From contig NZ_CP055153.1 of assembly GCF_014075995.1 (NCBI RefSeq), forward strand, positions 6,386,001 to 6,450,000: 64,000 nucleotides of DNA, given 5' to 3'. This document shows, in pieces, positions 44,851 to 53,533 of this stretch (position 1 is the stretch's first letter; each line of letters starts with the position of its first letter). The stretch is from Adhaeribacter radiodurans. GTDB taxonomy: Bacteria; Bacteroidota; Bacteroidia; Cytophagales; Hymenobacteraceae. The notes under the pieces were generated by a model. It did no database searches and was not told the origin of the DNA. It was given only the letters and a program-made list of their open reading frames with translations. The position numbers and the translations under genes were made by a program.

Positions 44851-46632
44851 ATGGCAACTGAATCTAATTCAACCGGATCTGGTAAATTTAATTCCCGCAA
44901 TAAGTTTACAAAACGTTCCTCTAACGATTCTGACAATAAATCCTGGTCAAAAGGAAAATCACCCAGGTTTAACAACGAGGGTAAAAAAGTATTTAACCGT
45001 TCTAACCGCTTCGATCGGAGCAGCCCTTCTACCGACGGGAATCGCGAGAATAATCAAAACCAAGAACCAGGTAGTTTTCGGGAAAACAGGAATAATCAGG
45101 AAGGCTCCAATTATCGCCGAAACGGAGATAATAAAAGATTTGGCGGATTTCAATCAAATAATAAATTTAAAAATTCTAAGCCTTTCACGAGCAGAAATTC
45201 TTTCTCGAAAGAAGGCGACGGAGCACCTAAACGTTATCAGCGTTCTGACGAAAGCGGCGAAAGTAACCGCGAATCTGATTACCGTCCGGCGCGACCTTAT
45301 AATCCGAACCGTAACTTTAATACTGAAAACCGTTACCGGAAATCACCGTTTGGCGATGTGCCTAAAGGGAAACCGGGTGAACGTAACCGTTCTTTCAAAC
45401 CCGAAAAAGAAGCTTACCGGCAAAAATTACAATCGGAAGGGAATAGCCACGAAGACCGGTTTGGCAATGAACGTCGGCCTTTTAACCGAGATAAGGAAGA
45501 AGGTAATTCTACCCGAAAGCCATTCAACCGGTTTAACCAAGAAGCTTCTAATGACGATCGCAGACCATTTGATCGTAATGGGAGCACCGATCGTAAACCG
45601 TATGGTGGCAGCCGGGAAGAAACCGGTGCCCGTAAGCCATTTAACCGTAATCGCGATGAAGCAACCGGCGAACGTAAGTCTTTTAACCGAACACGTGATA
45701 ATAAAAATCAAGAGCACGCACCTTTTCAACGTTCACGGGAAGAAACTCGGCCTGACCGGGACAAGTTCGTAAAAAAACCATTCAACAAAAGAGATTCAGG
45801 AAGGGATGAACCCAGGTCTTTCCGGCGAAATACAGAGGAGCGGCCCAACGAAGCGCCTGATTATGACTTGCGTCGTTTTAGCCAACGCGATTCCAACAAA
45901 AGTGGGGACGGAAATCATGCAGATGGCGGTATTCGCCTGAATCGGTATATTGCCAATGCTGGAGTTTGCTCCCGCCGCGAAGCCGATACGCTTATAGCTG
46001 CTGGCGAGATTAAAGTGAATGGTGAAGTAGTAATTGAAATGGGCTACATGGTAAAACCCGAAGATACCGTGCAATACGGTAAAAAAAGGTTAAACCGCGA
46101 AAAAATGGTGTATGTACTCCTGAACAAGCCTAAAGATTTTATTACTACTACCGAAGATCCGGAAGGACGCAAAACAGTAATGAATTTGGTGGAAAATGCT
46201 TCTAAGGAACGAATTTTTCCAGTGGGACGCTTAGACCGTAACACTACGGGTTTATTGTTATTTACCAACGATGGCGAGTTAGCTCAGAAATTAACGCACC
46301 CTTCGCACGAAAATTCAAAGATTTATCAGGTTGAGTTAGATAAGCCCATCACCAGAGAAGATTTTGTCAAAATTGAAGCTGGTCTGGAGTTAGAAGATGG
46401 CAAAGCAGAAGTAGATGAATTAGCTTTAGTGGGGGATACAGGTAAATTCTTAGGCATTAAAATTCATATTGGAAAGAACCGGATTGTTCGGCGCATTTTT
46501 GAACACCTGGGTTATGAAGTGGTTTCCCTTGATCGTGTACAATATGCAGGTTTAACTAAAAAAGATTTGCCCCGGGGTAAATGGCGCTTCTTATCCGAGA
46601 AAGAAGTTATTCGGTTAAAATATTTCTTGTAA
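44851..46632 (+). CDS. RluB/RsuA-family pseudouridine synthase with long disordered N-terminal extension
   Basis: The C-terminal 235 residues are a complete 23S/16S rRNA pseudouridine synthase of the RsuA/RluB/E/F group. The S4 RNA-binding domain is at about 360-405 (RLNRYIANAGVCSRREADTL). The catalytic core is at 410-590, with the nucleophile Asp in GRLDRNTTGLLLF. The first 350 residues are low-complexity, rich in Arg, Asn, Ser, Glu and Phe, with a repeated (R/K)-x-F-(N/D)-R-x-x-(D/E)-E type unit (RKPFNR, RRPFDR, RKSFNR and others). The N-terminus is probably an unstructured RNA-contacting arm, as seen in several Bacteroidota pseudouridine synthases and helicases. Confidence 0.9.
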   Translation: MATESNSTGSGKFNSRNKFTKRSSNDSDNKSWSKGKSPRFNNEGKKVFNRSNRFDRSSPSTDGNRENNQNQEPGSFRENRNNQEGSNYRRNGDNKRFGGFQSNNKFKNSKPFTSRNSFSKEGDGAPKRYQRSDESGESNRESDYRPARPYNPNRNFNTENRYRKSPFGDVPKGKPGERNRSFKPEKEAYRQKLQSEGNSHEDRFGNERRPFNRDKEEGNSTRKPFNRFNQEASNDDRRPFDRNGSTDRKPYGGSREETGARKPFNRNRDEATGERKSFNRTRDNKNQEHAPFQRSREETRPDRDKFVKKPFNKRDSGRDEPRSFRRNTEERPNEAPDYDLRRFSQRDSNKSGDGNHADGGIRLNRYIANAGVCSRREADTLIAAGEIKVNGEVVIEMGYMVKPEDTVQYGKKRLNREKMVYVLLNKPKDFITTTEDPEGRKTVMNLVENASKERIFPVGRLDRNTTGLLLFTNDGELAQKLTHPSHENSKIYQVELDKPITREDFVKIEAGLELEDGKAEVDELALVGDTGKFLGIKIHIGKNRIVRRIFEHLGYEVVSLDRVQYAGLTKKDLPRGKWRFLSEKEVIRLKYFL

Positions 46633-46731
46633 AGCAGGCAACCAGTTAGCGTAAAGTTTTATCTACTAAAAAAGCTGAAACTTTAGCAAATTGGTGAAAT
46701 ATAAAAGATAGACGGAATAAGCTAGTTTCAC

Positions 46732-47445
46732 GTGAATCAGATTGCAATTGATGTTGGAAATACCCGAATTAAATACGGTATTTTTAATGGGCAAAATTTA
46801 TTAGAAGCCAATCAAGTGCAAAATTTACCCGAATTAGCGGATAAAATAACGCAGTACAAGGTGCATAACGGCATAATTTCGTCGGTGCGGCACTTAAAAC
46901 AGGAGTTTTTACCTATTCCGCGGAAAATTATCTGGTTAACGCCTGACATGTCAGTACCCATAACGAATAACTATGGTACTCCCCAAACATTAGGCATGGA
47001 TCGGTTAGCTGCGGTAACTGGAGCTAGTTTTCTTTTTCCGGATCAGGATTGCTTAGTTATAGATGCGGGTACCTGTATTACTTTTGATTTTATTAATCGC
47101 GAAGCTACTTATGATGGGGGAAGTATTTCGCCGGGTTTAGACATGAAGTTTAAAGCTTTGCATACTTTTACCGGTAAGTTGCCGTTAGTGGAGCAGGCTG
47201 AAAAAGACGAAGTACCTCTGACAGGTCGTAATACTATTGAGTGTTTAAAAAGCGGAGTATTAAATGGTACCTTAGCGGAAGTAGAAGGAATAATAAAAAA
47301 ATATAAACAACAATTTCCCAATTTAATAACGGTAGTATGTGGTGGAGATGCATCGTTTTTTGAAAAGAACATAAAAGCTTCCATCTTTGTCGTACCCGAA
47401 TTAGTTTTAATTGGGCTTAACCGAATTTTAAATTATAATGTATAA
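46732..47445 (+). CDS. coaX: type III pantothenate kinase
   Basis: This 237-residue ASKHA-fold kinase phosphorylates pantothenate, the first step of CoA synthesis. Motifs are DVGNTRIKYGIF (phosphate 1), GTPQTLGMDRLAAVTGA, VIDAGTCITFDFI and GGSISPGLDMKFKALHTFTGKLP. The start is GTG at 46732. The downstream outer membrane protein gene overlaps its last 8 bp, so the two are coupled and the envelope cluster begins here. Confidence 0.94.
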   Translation: MNQIAIDVGNTRIKYGIFNGQNLLEANQVQNLPELADKITQYKVHNGIISSVRHLKQEFLPIPRKIIWLTPDMSVPITNNYGTPQTLGMDRLAAVTGASFLFPDQDCLVIDAGTCITFDFINREATYDGGSISPGLDMKFKALHTFTGKLPLVEQAEKDEVPLTGRNTIECLKSGVLNGTLAEVEGIIKKYKQQFPNLITVVCGGDASFFEKNIKASIFVVPELVLIGLNRILNYNV

Positions 47446-48730
47446 AGTTTACCGGTTTTTAAGTGGTTTTGCTTTTTTGGCGAGTGTAGTAACTGCCCAA
47501 GCTCAAAACTCTCCTTTTTCTGCTACCGGCATTGGAGATATCAACGAAAGCACCGGTTCGGTGCGTAGTTTCGGTATGGGGAACGTAGGTGTAGGAACCC
47601 CGGCTAGTGCGTACATCAATAGTTCTAACCCAGCATTACTTTATTATAATAACCGGGTTACTTTTGAAATGGGATTAGGCGGACAAGCCAAGCAATTATC
47701 AGACAATGTTGGTAAACAAAGTAGTGCCGATGGTACTTTAAATTATTTAGGTTTAGCTTTGCCTTTATCTAAACGATGGAGTACGGCTATTAGCCTGCGC
47801 CCTTTTTCTAATGTAAACTACGAATATAGTTCGGAGGGTACAGTAAATGGAGATGCTACTACTAAAACTTTAAATAGCTATACGGGTAACGGTAATATTT
47901 CGGAAGTATCTTGGGGGCATGGAATACGAATTGCCAAGCGATTAAATATTGGTGTTTCGGCCTCGTACCTTTTTGGGGCGGTGGAGCGGGAAGCTACTGC
48001 TCAACTGGTAAATGAATCAGATGTTTCGTTAAGTGCGGAACGCCTAGTTATTAACGAACGTTCTAACTATAATGGCCTTTTGTTTAAAGGTGCATTGGCT
48101 TATCGACAGCCGCTTACCAATAAGTGGAGCTTGAATGTAGGAACAGTATATACCTTAGGCAACGATCTGGATGCTAAAAGAAGAACCGTGCAGGAACGTC
48201 GTCTTTCTAGTGATTTAGTCCTGAGCCGTAACTACCTGGGCGATAGTATTAGTACTACTACCCACTTGCCCCAAGGAATTCAGGTTGGGCTAAGCATAGA
48301 TAATGGACGTTCCCTGGTAGTTGGAGCCGATTTAAGCGCCCAGAAATGGTCAAATTTTAAAAGTGGCTTAAATTCAGATAAACTGGCAGATTCTTACCGG
48401 GCAGCCATTGGTGCAGAATACATTCCCAATCCAGCGTCTATTAATTCTTATTTCCAACGGATAGGTTACCGGGCTGGCCTTGGGGTAGGAAAAACACCTC
48501 TGGAACTTAATGGCAAACCGGTAAACGATGTGTCCTTGCACTGGGGCTTTACCTTACCGATTGGCGGGTCGCCCCGGCCACCAGAATATACCCAATCGTT
48601 GCTTAACTTAGGTTTTGCAGTAGGACGTCGCAGTAACGGCGAAAGTAGCGCCTTGCAGGAAAAATACTTCCGGATACAATTAGGATTTTCGCTAAACAGC
48701 AACTGGTTTATTAAGCCAAAAATCGATTAG
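47438..48730 (+). CDS. outer membrane beta-barrel protein (OmpP1/FadL-like)
   Basis: This 430-residue protein has a signal peptide (ASVVTAQAQ) and the sequence pattern of FadL-like barrels near the N-terminus (FSATGIGDINESTGSVRSFGMGNVGVGTPASAYINSSNPALLYYNN). Amphipathic strands ending in an aromatic C-terminal region follow (FRIQLGFSLNSNWFIKPKID). It may allow passage of hydrophobic compounds, but this is inferred. Its position between coaX and lptC is typical of Bacteroidota. Confidence 0.82.
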   Translation: MYKVYRFLSGFAFLASVVTAQAQNSPFSATGIGDINESTGSVRSFGMGNVGVGTPASAYINSSNPALLYYNNRVTFEMGLGGQAKQLSDNVGKQSSADGTLNYLGLALPLSKRWSTAISLRPFSNVNYEYSSEGTVNGDATTKTLNSYTGNGNISEVSWGHGIRIAKRLNIGVSASYLFGAVEREATAQLVNESDVSLSAERLVINERSNYNGLLFKGALAYRQPLTNKWSLNVGTVYTLGNDLDAKRRTVQERRLSSDLVLSRNYLGDSISTTTHLPQGIQVGLSIDNGRSLVVGADLSAQKWSNFKSGLNSDKLADSYRAAIGAEYIPNPASINSYFQRIGYRAGLGVGKTPLELNGKPVNDVSLHWGFTLPIGGSPRPPEYTQSLLNLGFAVGRRSNGESSALQEKYFRIQLGFSLNSNWFIKPKID

Positions 48731-48766
48731 TAAGTATAACCTTACGTTATTAAGGCTTCTAATTAC

Positions 48767-49309
48767 ATGTACCGTTTTGAAAAACTGTTTTGCTTATTAA
48801 TAGCTATAAGTTCGCTTATTGCCTGCAACTCTGGGGCAGATAATCCTGTGCCAAAAGTAAAATATACCGGGCCAACTATGCAGTCGGGTAATATTACTAC
48901 TCTGTACAGCGATTCTGCGCGGCTTAAAATAAAGCTGAACGCTAAAATGCAGTGGCAGTTCGAGAATGGCGATGCAGAATACCCCGAAGGCATCAACCTT
49001 TCCTTCTATAACCGGAATCAGCAGGTAAGCAGTACGTTGCGAGCTAATTATGCCAAATACGACAAGCAACGCGATTCTTATTTTGCGCGGGGCAACGTAG
49101 TGGTAAATAACATTGAAAAAGGCGAAACGATGAAAACTGAAGAGCTGCATTGGGATAAAGTTAAGCGCCAGATTCATACCGATAAGTTTGTTACTGTTCA
49201 AACTAAAACCGATATTATTCAAGGTAACGGATTAGTGTCGGACGATGGGTTTATCCACTGGAAAATATTAAATCCGACGGGTAATATTACTGTAGAACAA
49301 CCACAATGA
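48767..49309 (+). CDS. lptC: LPS export protein LptC
   Basis: This 180-residue protein has an N-terminal lipoprotein signal (LLIAISSLIACNSG). The Bacteroidota LptC domain is visible as YTGPTMQSGNITTLYSDSARLKIKL and SYFARGNVVVNNIEKGETMKTEELHWDK. It should hand lipopolysaccharide from the inner membrane exporter to LptA. E. coli LptC instead has a membrane helix. The next small gene overlaps its stop by an ATGA. Confidence 0.88.
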   Translation: MYRFEKLFCLLIAISSLIACNSGADNPVPKVKYTGPTMQSGNITTLYSDSARLKIKLNAKMQWQFENGDAEYPEGINLSFYNRNQQVSSTLRANYAKYDKQRDSYFARGNVVVNNIEKGETMKTEELHWDKVKRQIHTDKFVTVQTKTDIIQGNGLVSDDGFIHWKILNPTGNITVEQPQ

Positions 49310-49482
49310 GGCTCTCCGGAACAATTTATATTTCTATTGCGGTAGTAGCTATGGTTATTGGCGTTCACCGAACTATCGTGGAAAACAATTTAGCGGCTAA
49401 TTACTGGATTTTTATGATAGCTTTCATTTGCTTGTTTTTATACCGCTATCAGAAAAAATCAGGTCAATCCGGGAAAAAATAA
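49306..49482 (+). CDS. 58-residue membrane protein overlapping lptC
   Basis: The ATG at 49306 overlaps the LptC stop (ATGA) and the frame runs to TAA at 49480-49482. The protein (MRLSGTIYISIAVVAMVIGV, then NNLAANYWIFMIAFICLFLY, then a basic tail RYQKKSGQSGKK) has two membrane helices in a hairpin. The overlap, balanced codon use and position between lptC and a CNNM gene support a real gene. It is too short for ordinary gene-size cut-offs. Confidence 0.75.
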   Translation: MRLSGTIYISIAVVAMVIGVHRTIVENNLAANYWIFMIAFICLFLYRYQKKSGQSGKK

Positions 49483-49546
49483 TTGAAGAAATAGCCTTTA
49501 TTATTGCTGCTGCAGAATAACTTAATCTATTATGCTTTTTGTTCGT

Positions 49547-49560
49547 AACTTGTAACTAAA
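49547..49560 (+). repeat. short heptad repeat before the CNNM gene
   Basis: AACTTGT and AACTAAA stand in tandem just upstream of the CNNM start. Confidence 0.35.
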
Positions 49561-49574
49561 GTTTGCAAAACTGC

Positions 49575-50897
49575 ATGGAGCAAATGCCAGCTATTTTACT
49601 CATTATTCTTTCGTTGTTGTTGTGTGGTTTATTTTCGGGCATTGAAATAGCCTATCTTACGGCTAGCCGCTTGCAACTGGAATTACAGGAAAAACGAAAT
49701 TCTGTTTCAGGACGTATTATTGCCCATTTCCTTAAACGGCCTTCTAAGCTTACCGCTACTTTACTAATTGGCCAAACGTTAGCATTAGTTCTTTTTGGGG
49801 CAACGCTGGCATTTATGCTGCATCAATCGCTGGAACCATATTGGCCGGTATTTCCCTTTTCAAAAATATTGTTAGTGCTGGTAGAGGTTCTGGTAGCAGC
49901 ACTGGTAGCTTTATTAATGGCAGAGTTCTTACCCCGTAGCTTGTTTTTAATAAATGCAAATCAAATGCTACAAGTATTTGCCCTGCCTATGCTCGTATTG
50001 TATTATGGCTTGTATCCTATTGTTTTTGTAATTATAAGTATTACCCGGTTTATAGTAGTAAAATTACTAAAGTTAGAATTCTCAGACCAACAACCAGTTT
50101 TTGGTTTAACGGATGTAGAATATTATATAAAAAAACAATTGTACCAGCCAGAGGAGCAAAGTACTACTCCGGAAGTAAATACTAAAATTTTTCATAATGC
50201 CCTGGAGTTCCGGAATACAAAGGTAAAGGAGTGTATGGTACACCGCACTGAAATTGAGGCAGTAGGTATTACAGATAGTATTGCCGATTTAAAGCGAGCT
50301 TTTGTGGAAACAGGTCATTCTAAAATTTTAGTTTATAATCAAACCATAGATAATATTATAGGGTACTGTCACCAATTGGCGCTTTTTAAGAAACCCGCTG
50401 ATATTGCTTCTATCTTAACGCCTATTATTATTGTACCGGAAAGCATGCTTGCCAGCGAGTTGTTTATAAAGTTTGTGGCCGACCACCGGAGCATGGCCCT
50501 GGTAGTAGATGAGTTTGGGGGCACATCGGGTATTGTAACCGTTGAAGATTTAATTGAAGAAATATTTGGCGAAATAAACGATGAATATGATTTAGAAACC
50601 GAAGCTTTGCTGGAGCAATACTTACCCGATGAAAACAGCTACTTATTCAGCGCCCGGCACGAAATCGACTATTTAAATGATAAATATACTTTAAAACTTC
50701 CCGAAGGGGATTACGAAACCTTAGGAGGCTTTATATTATCTGTTCACGAAGATATTCCTGAACCAAACGAAGTTATTGCCGTGGCTCCTTACGTAGTTAC
50801 TATATTGTCTATGGATGATAACCGGATCAACACAGTAAAACTTACCCTTCCAATTTCCTCTGATTTAGTAACCAGTGCGGATGATACAGTTTCCTGA
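49575..50897 (+). CDS. CNNM/CorC family membrane transporter (DUF21, paired CBS, transporter-associated domain)
   Basis: The protein is 440 residues from the ATG at 49575; an in-frame TTG four codons earlier is less likely. The DUF21 membrane part (residues 5-180) has the GLFSGIEIAYLTASR signature. CBS domains follow at about 195-320, including MVHRTEIEAV and MALVVDEFGGTSGIVTVEDLIEEIFGEI. The C-terminal CorC/HlyC domain holds GDYETLGGFIL. CNNM/CorC proteins export Mg2+ or Co2+, though in Bacteroidota some (GldE) support gliding and T9SS. The GldE possibility is worth noting but cannot be fixed by eye. Confidence 0.87.
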   Translation: MEQMPAILLIILSLLLCGLFSGIEIAYLTASRLQLELQEKRNSVSGRIIAHFLKRPSKLTATLLIGQTLALVLFGATLAFMLHQSLEPYWPVFPFSKILLVLVEVLVAALVALLMAEFLPRSLFLINANQMLQVFALPMLVLYYGLYPIVFVIISITRFIVVKLLKLEFSDQQPVFGLTDVEYYIKKQLYQPEEQSTTPEVNTKIFHNALEFRNTKVKECMVHRTEIEAVGITDSIADLKRAFVETGHSKILVYNQTIDNIIGYCHQLALFKKPADIASILTPIIIVPESMLASELFIKFVADHRSMALVVDEFGGTSGIVTVEDLIEEIFGEINDEYDLETEALLEQYLPDENSYLFSARHEIDYLNDKYTLKLPEGDYETLGGFILSVHEDIPEPNEVIAVAPYVVTILSMDDNRINTVKLTLPISSDLVTSADDTVS

Positions 50898-51130
50898 TTT
50901 AGCGGTTATCGCAATAATTAATAAATTATTTTATCTTTAAATAATAGCCAAATCTAGAAATAATCTTTGTAGCGAATTAATTAGGCTTGTTTATTGTTAC
51001 GGAAGCAACTTATTTTCTTACGTGGTTCTTAGTATAATAACTAGTAACCATAAGAATTTGAAAGGCTTAATTTTGAATTTAATCTGTATTCTGGTTATTT
51101 TGCAATTCTTTTGTATCATTTAAATTTTAT

Positions 51131-53239
51131 ATGTCTTTAATTAATAAGATCAGAGAAAAATCGGGCGTAGCTGTAGGTTTAATTGCCCTGGCAATGGTGG
51201 TATTCATGGTATTAGGCGACCTTTTAGGTCCGCAATCCCGTTTATTCGGCAGTAACAACGTTGTTGGCGAAATTGCGGGTAAAGAAATTACCATCGAAGA
51301 GTTTGACCAAGTACTGGAAGGTATTAAAAACAATTATGCTTCTCAGACCGGCAAGCAGCCAAACGAAAACGAAATGACTTCGTTGCGGGAACAAGCCTGG
51401 AACCAGTTAATTGTTAAAGTAGCTTACCAGAAAGAATTAGATCGTTTGGGTATTTCGGTTTCGGACGATGAACTGATTGATATGGTACAAGGTAACAATA
51501 TTCACCCGGCCATTAAACAAGCCTTTACTAATCCGCAAACGCAGCAATTCGACCGCTCTTTGGTAAAAAATTATTTAAGAGACCAATTACCGAAAGCAGC
51601 TCCAGAGCAACGTGCGGCCTGGGATAATTTCGAAAGCAACTTAGGCCCCGAGCGGTCTTTAACGAAATATAATAATTTAATTCGTTTATCAAATTACGTA
51701 ACTACCGTAGAAGCGAAACGTGCTTTAGACGAACAAAACACTAAAGTAAATATAAAATATTTACTGGTTCCATTCTCTTCTATTAACGATTCGAGCATAA
51801 AAGTTACCGATGACCAGTTAAAAGCTTACTTCGAGAAAAATAAAGAAAAATACAAAGTTGAAGAAGGCCGTTCTGTTGAATATGTAACCGTTCCGGTTAG
51901 CCCATCTAAAGAAGACAGCTTAGCGACAAAAGAAGAATTTGACCAGGTGGTGAAGCAATTTGCTACCGTTGACAACGATTCTCTTTTTGTGAGTGCTAAT
52001 TCTGATGTTCCTTTTAACGGGCAGTATGTAAATCCAGGATCTGTACCGGAGAAATTAAAAAATGCTAATTTACAGAAAGGCGCTATTTTCGGGCCGTATT
52101 TAGAAAATGGTATGTATACCATTTATAAAGTTACCGACGTAAAAGATAATGGACCTGCTTCTTCCCGGGCTAGCCATATATTAATCCGGTGGGATAATGA
52201 AACGCCTGCTGCTAAAGCAGCGGCCAAGAAAAAAGCCCAAGATGTATTAAACCAAATTAAAGGGGGCGCTGACTTTGCTATGATGGCGCGTCAGTATGGT
52301 ACGGATGGTACTGCTTCCGTAGGCGGTGATTTAGGATATTTTTCGGCGGGAGCGATGGTGGCACCATTTGAAAAAGCAGTTTTTGATGCTAAATCACTAG
52401 GTTTGTTACCAGAAGTAGTAGAAACTCAATTTGGTTATCATATTATAAAAGTAACAGCTCCTAAAACTACCCGTTCTTATCAGATTGCTACTGTTCAACG
52501 GGCAGTTGCTCCAAGCGAAACTACCCGCGATATGGCTTTCAAGAAAGCAGACCAACTGCAAGGAGAAAGTAAAAGTGCCGAATCTTTCCGGAAGAATATT
52601 GCGCAAGATAAGTCTTTAATAAAAACTGAAGCTAAGTCGATTAAGGTGGGTGACCGGGCAGTTAATACTTTATCTAACGCCCGTGAATTAGTAAGATGGG
52701 CCTTTAACGATAAAACAGACGTTGGTTCCGTATCGCCGGTATTTGAAATAGATGATCAGTTTGTGGTAGCAGTTTTAACTGGTAAAAACAAAAAAGGCTA
52801 CGCTGCTATTAATGATGTAAAAGAAGAATTAACGGCAGCTGTGCGTAATGAACTAAAAAGCAAGCAGATTACGGAAAAGCTAAAAGGCATGAACGGCAGC
52901 TTAGAACAAATTGCGGCTAAGTATGGTGCCGGTGCAGCGGTTCAATCGGCTAATGATATAACTTTTGCGGCTGGTAATGTAGATGGTTTAGGAATTGAGC
53001 CGGTTGTAGTTGGGCAAGCCTTCGGGTTAAAACCAGGTAAGCGTTCTGCGCCAATTGAAGGACAAAGTGGTGTAGTTGTTGTAGAAGTTACTAGCATGAA
53101 TAAAACTCCAGGAACACAAGATTTAGTAGCCACCCGGAAGCAATTAGAAGCAAACCGTAGTGCTCGTATCGAAGGAGGTACTTATCAGTATATTCGCGAA
53201 CAAGCCAATATTAAAGATGAACGGGTTAAGTTCTTCTAA
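51131..53239 (+). CDS. PpiD/SurA-like periplasmic peptidyl-prolyl isomerase
   Basis: This 702-residue protein has an N-terminal membrane anchor (about residues 14-34, GLIALAMVVFMVLGDLLG), a SurA-type chaperone domain (40-330) and a parvulin PPIase domain at about 343-440 (ASHILIRWDN, GADFAMMARQYGTDG, GGDLGYFSAGAMVAPFEKAV, ETQFGYHIIKV). A second weaker parvulin-like region follows. It helps fold outer membrane proteins. It follows the CNNM gene and precedes a TPR gene, typical of this envelope cluster, and ends in a terminator. Confidence 0.92.
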   Translation: MSLINKIREKSGVAVGLIALAMVVFMVLGDLLGPQSRLFGSNNVVGEIAGKEITIEEFDQVLEGIKNNYASQTGKQPNENEMTSLREQAWNQLIVKVAYQKELDRLGISVSDDELIDMVQGNNIHPAIKQAFTNPQTQQFDRSLVKNYLRDQLPKAAPEQRAAWDNFESNLGPERSLTKYNNLIRLSNYVTTVEAKRALDEQNTKVNIKYLLVPFSSINDSSIKVTDDQLKAYFEKNKEKYKVEEGRSVEYVTVPVSPSKEDSLATKEEFDQVVKQFATVDNDSLFVSANSDVPFNGQYVNPGSVPEKLKNANLQKGAIFGPYLENGMYTIYKVTDVKDNGPASSRASHILIRWDNETPAAKAAAKKKAQDVLNQIKGGADFAMMARQYGTDGTASVGGDLGYFSAGAMVAPFEKAVFDAKSLGLLPEVVETQFGYHIIKVTAPKTTRSYQIATVQRAVAPSETTRDMAFKKADQLQGESKSAESFRKNIAQDKSLIKTEAKSIKVGDRAVNTLSNARELVRWAFNDKTDVGSVSPVFEIDDQFVVAVLTGKNKKGYAAINDVKEELTAAVRNELKSKQITEKLKGMNGSLEQIAAKYGAGAAVQSANDITFAAGNVDGLGIEPVVVGQAFGLKPGKRSAPIEGQSGVVVVEVTSMNKTPGTQDLVATRKQLEANRSARIEGGTYQYIREQANIKDERVKFF

Positions 53240-53261
53240 ATCGTAAAAGAATTCTTTGCTT

Positions 53262-53300
53262 AACAAAAAGAGCTGCTTATAAAAGGCAGCTCTTTTTGTT
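53262..53300 (+). terminator. intrinsic terminator after the PpiD-like gene
   Basis: AACAAAAAGAGCTGC (53262-53276) pairs with GCAGCTCTTTTTGTT (53286-53300), followed by TTAT. Confidence 0.82.
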
Positions 53301-53533
53301 TTATAATTAGTACAGAAACAAAGTAGATTTACGTTAAACTTTTAATAAACTCCGGCAAATTTTCTGCAAATGTATGTACCCTTACGATTGATTTTAAAGT
53401 ATTTAGATTAAACAAACAAAAAGATAAAAACAGAGTAAATTTTCGGGTAAAATATATTTTTTATAGTTATCTTATCTTAAAACAACTCCTTCTTTTTATT
53501 AGCTGTTTTCACGCGACTTAGAATTTTACTTTT

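Noticed and set aside
45140-45772. Plus-strand frame of 210 codons inside the pseudouridine synthase gene
   Set aside because: It lies within the repetitive Arg/Asn-rich arm in another frame; repetition keeps several frames open, and the main frame leads into a recognised enzyme.
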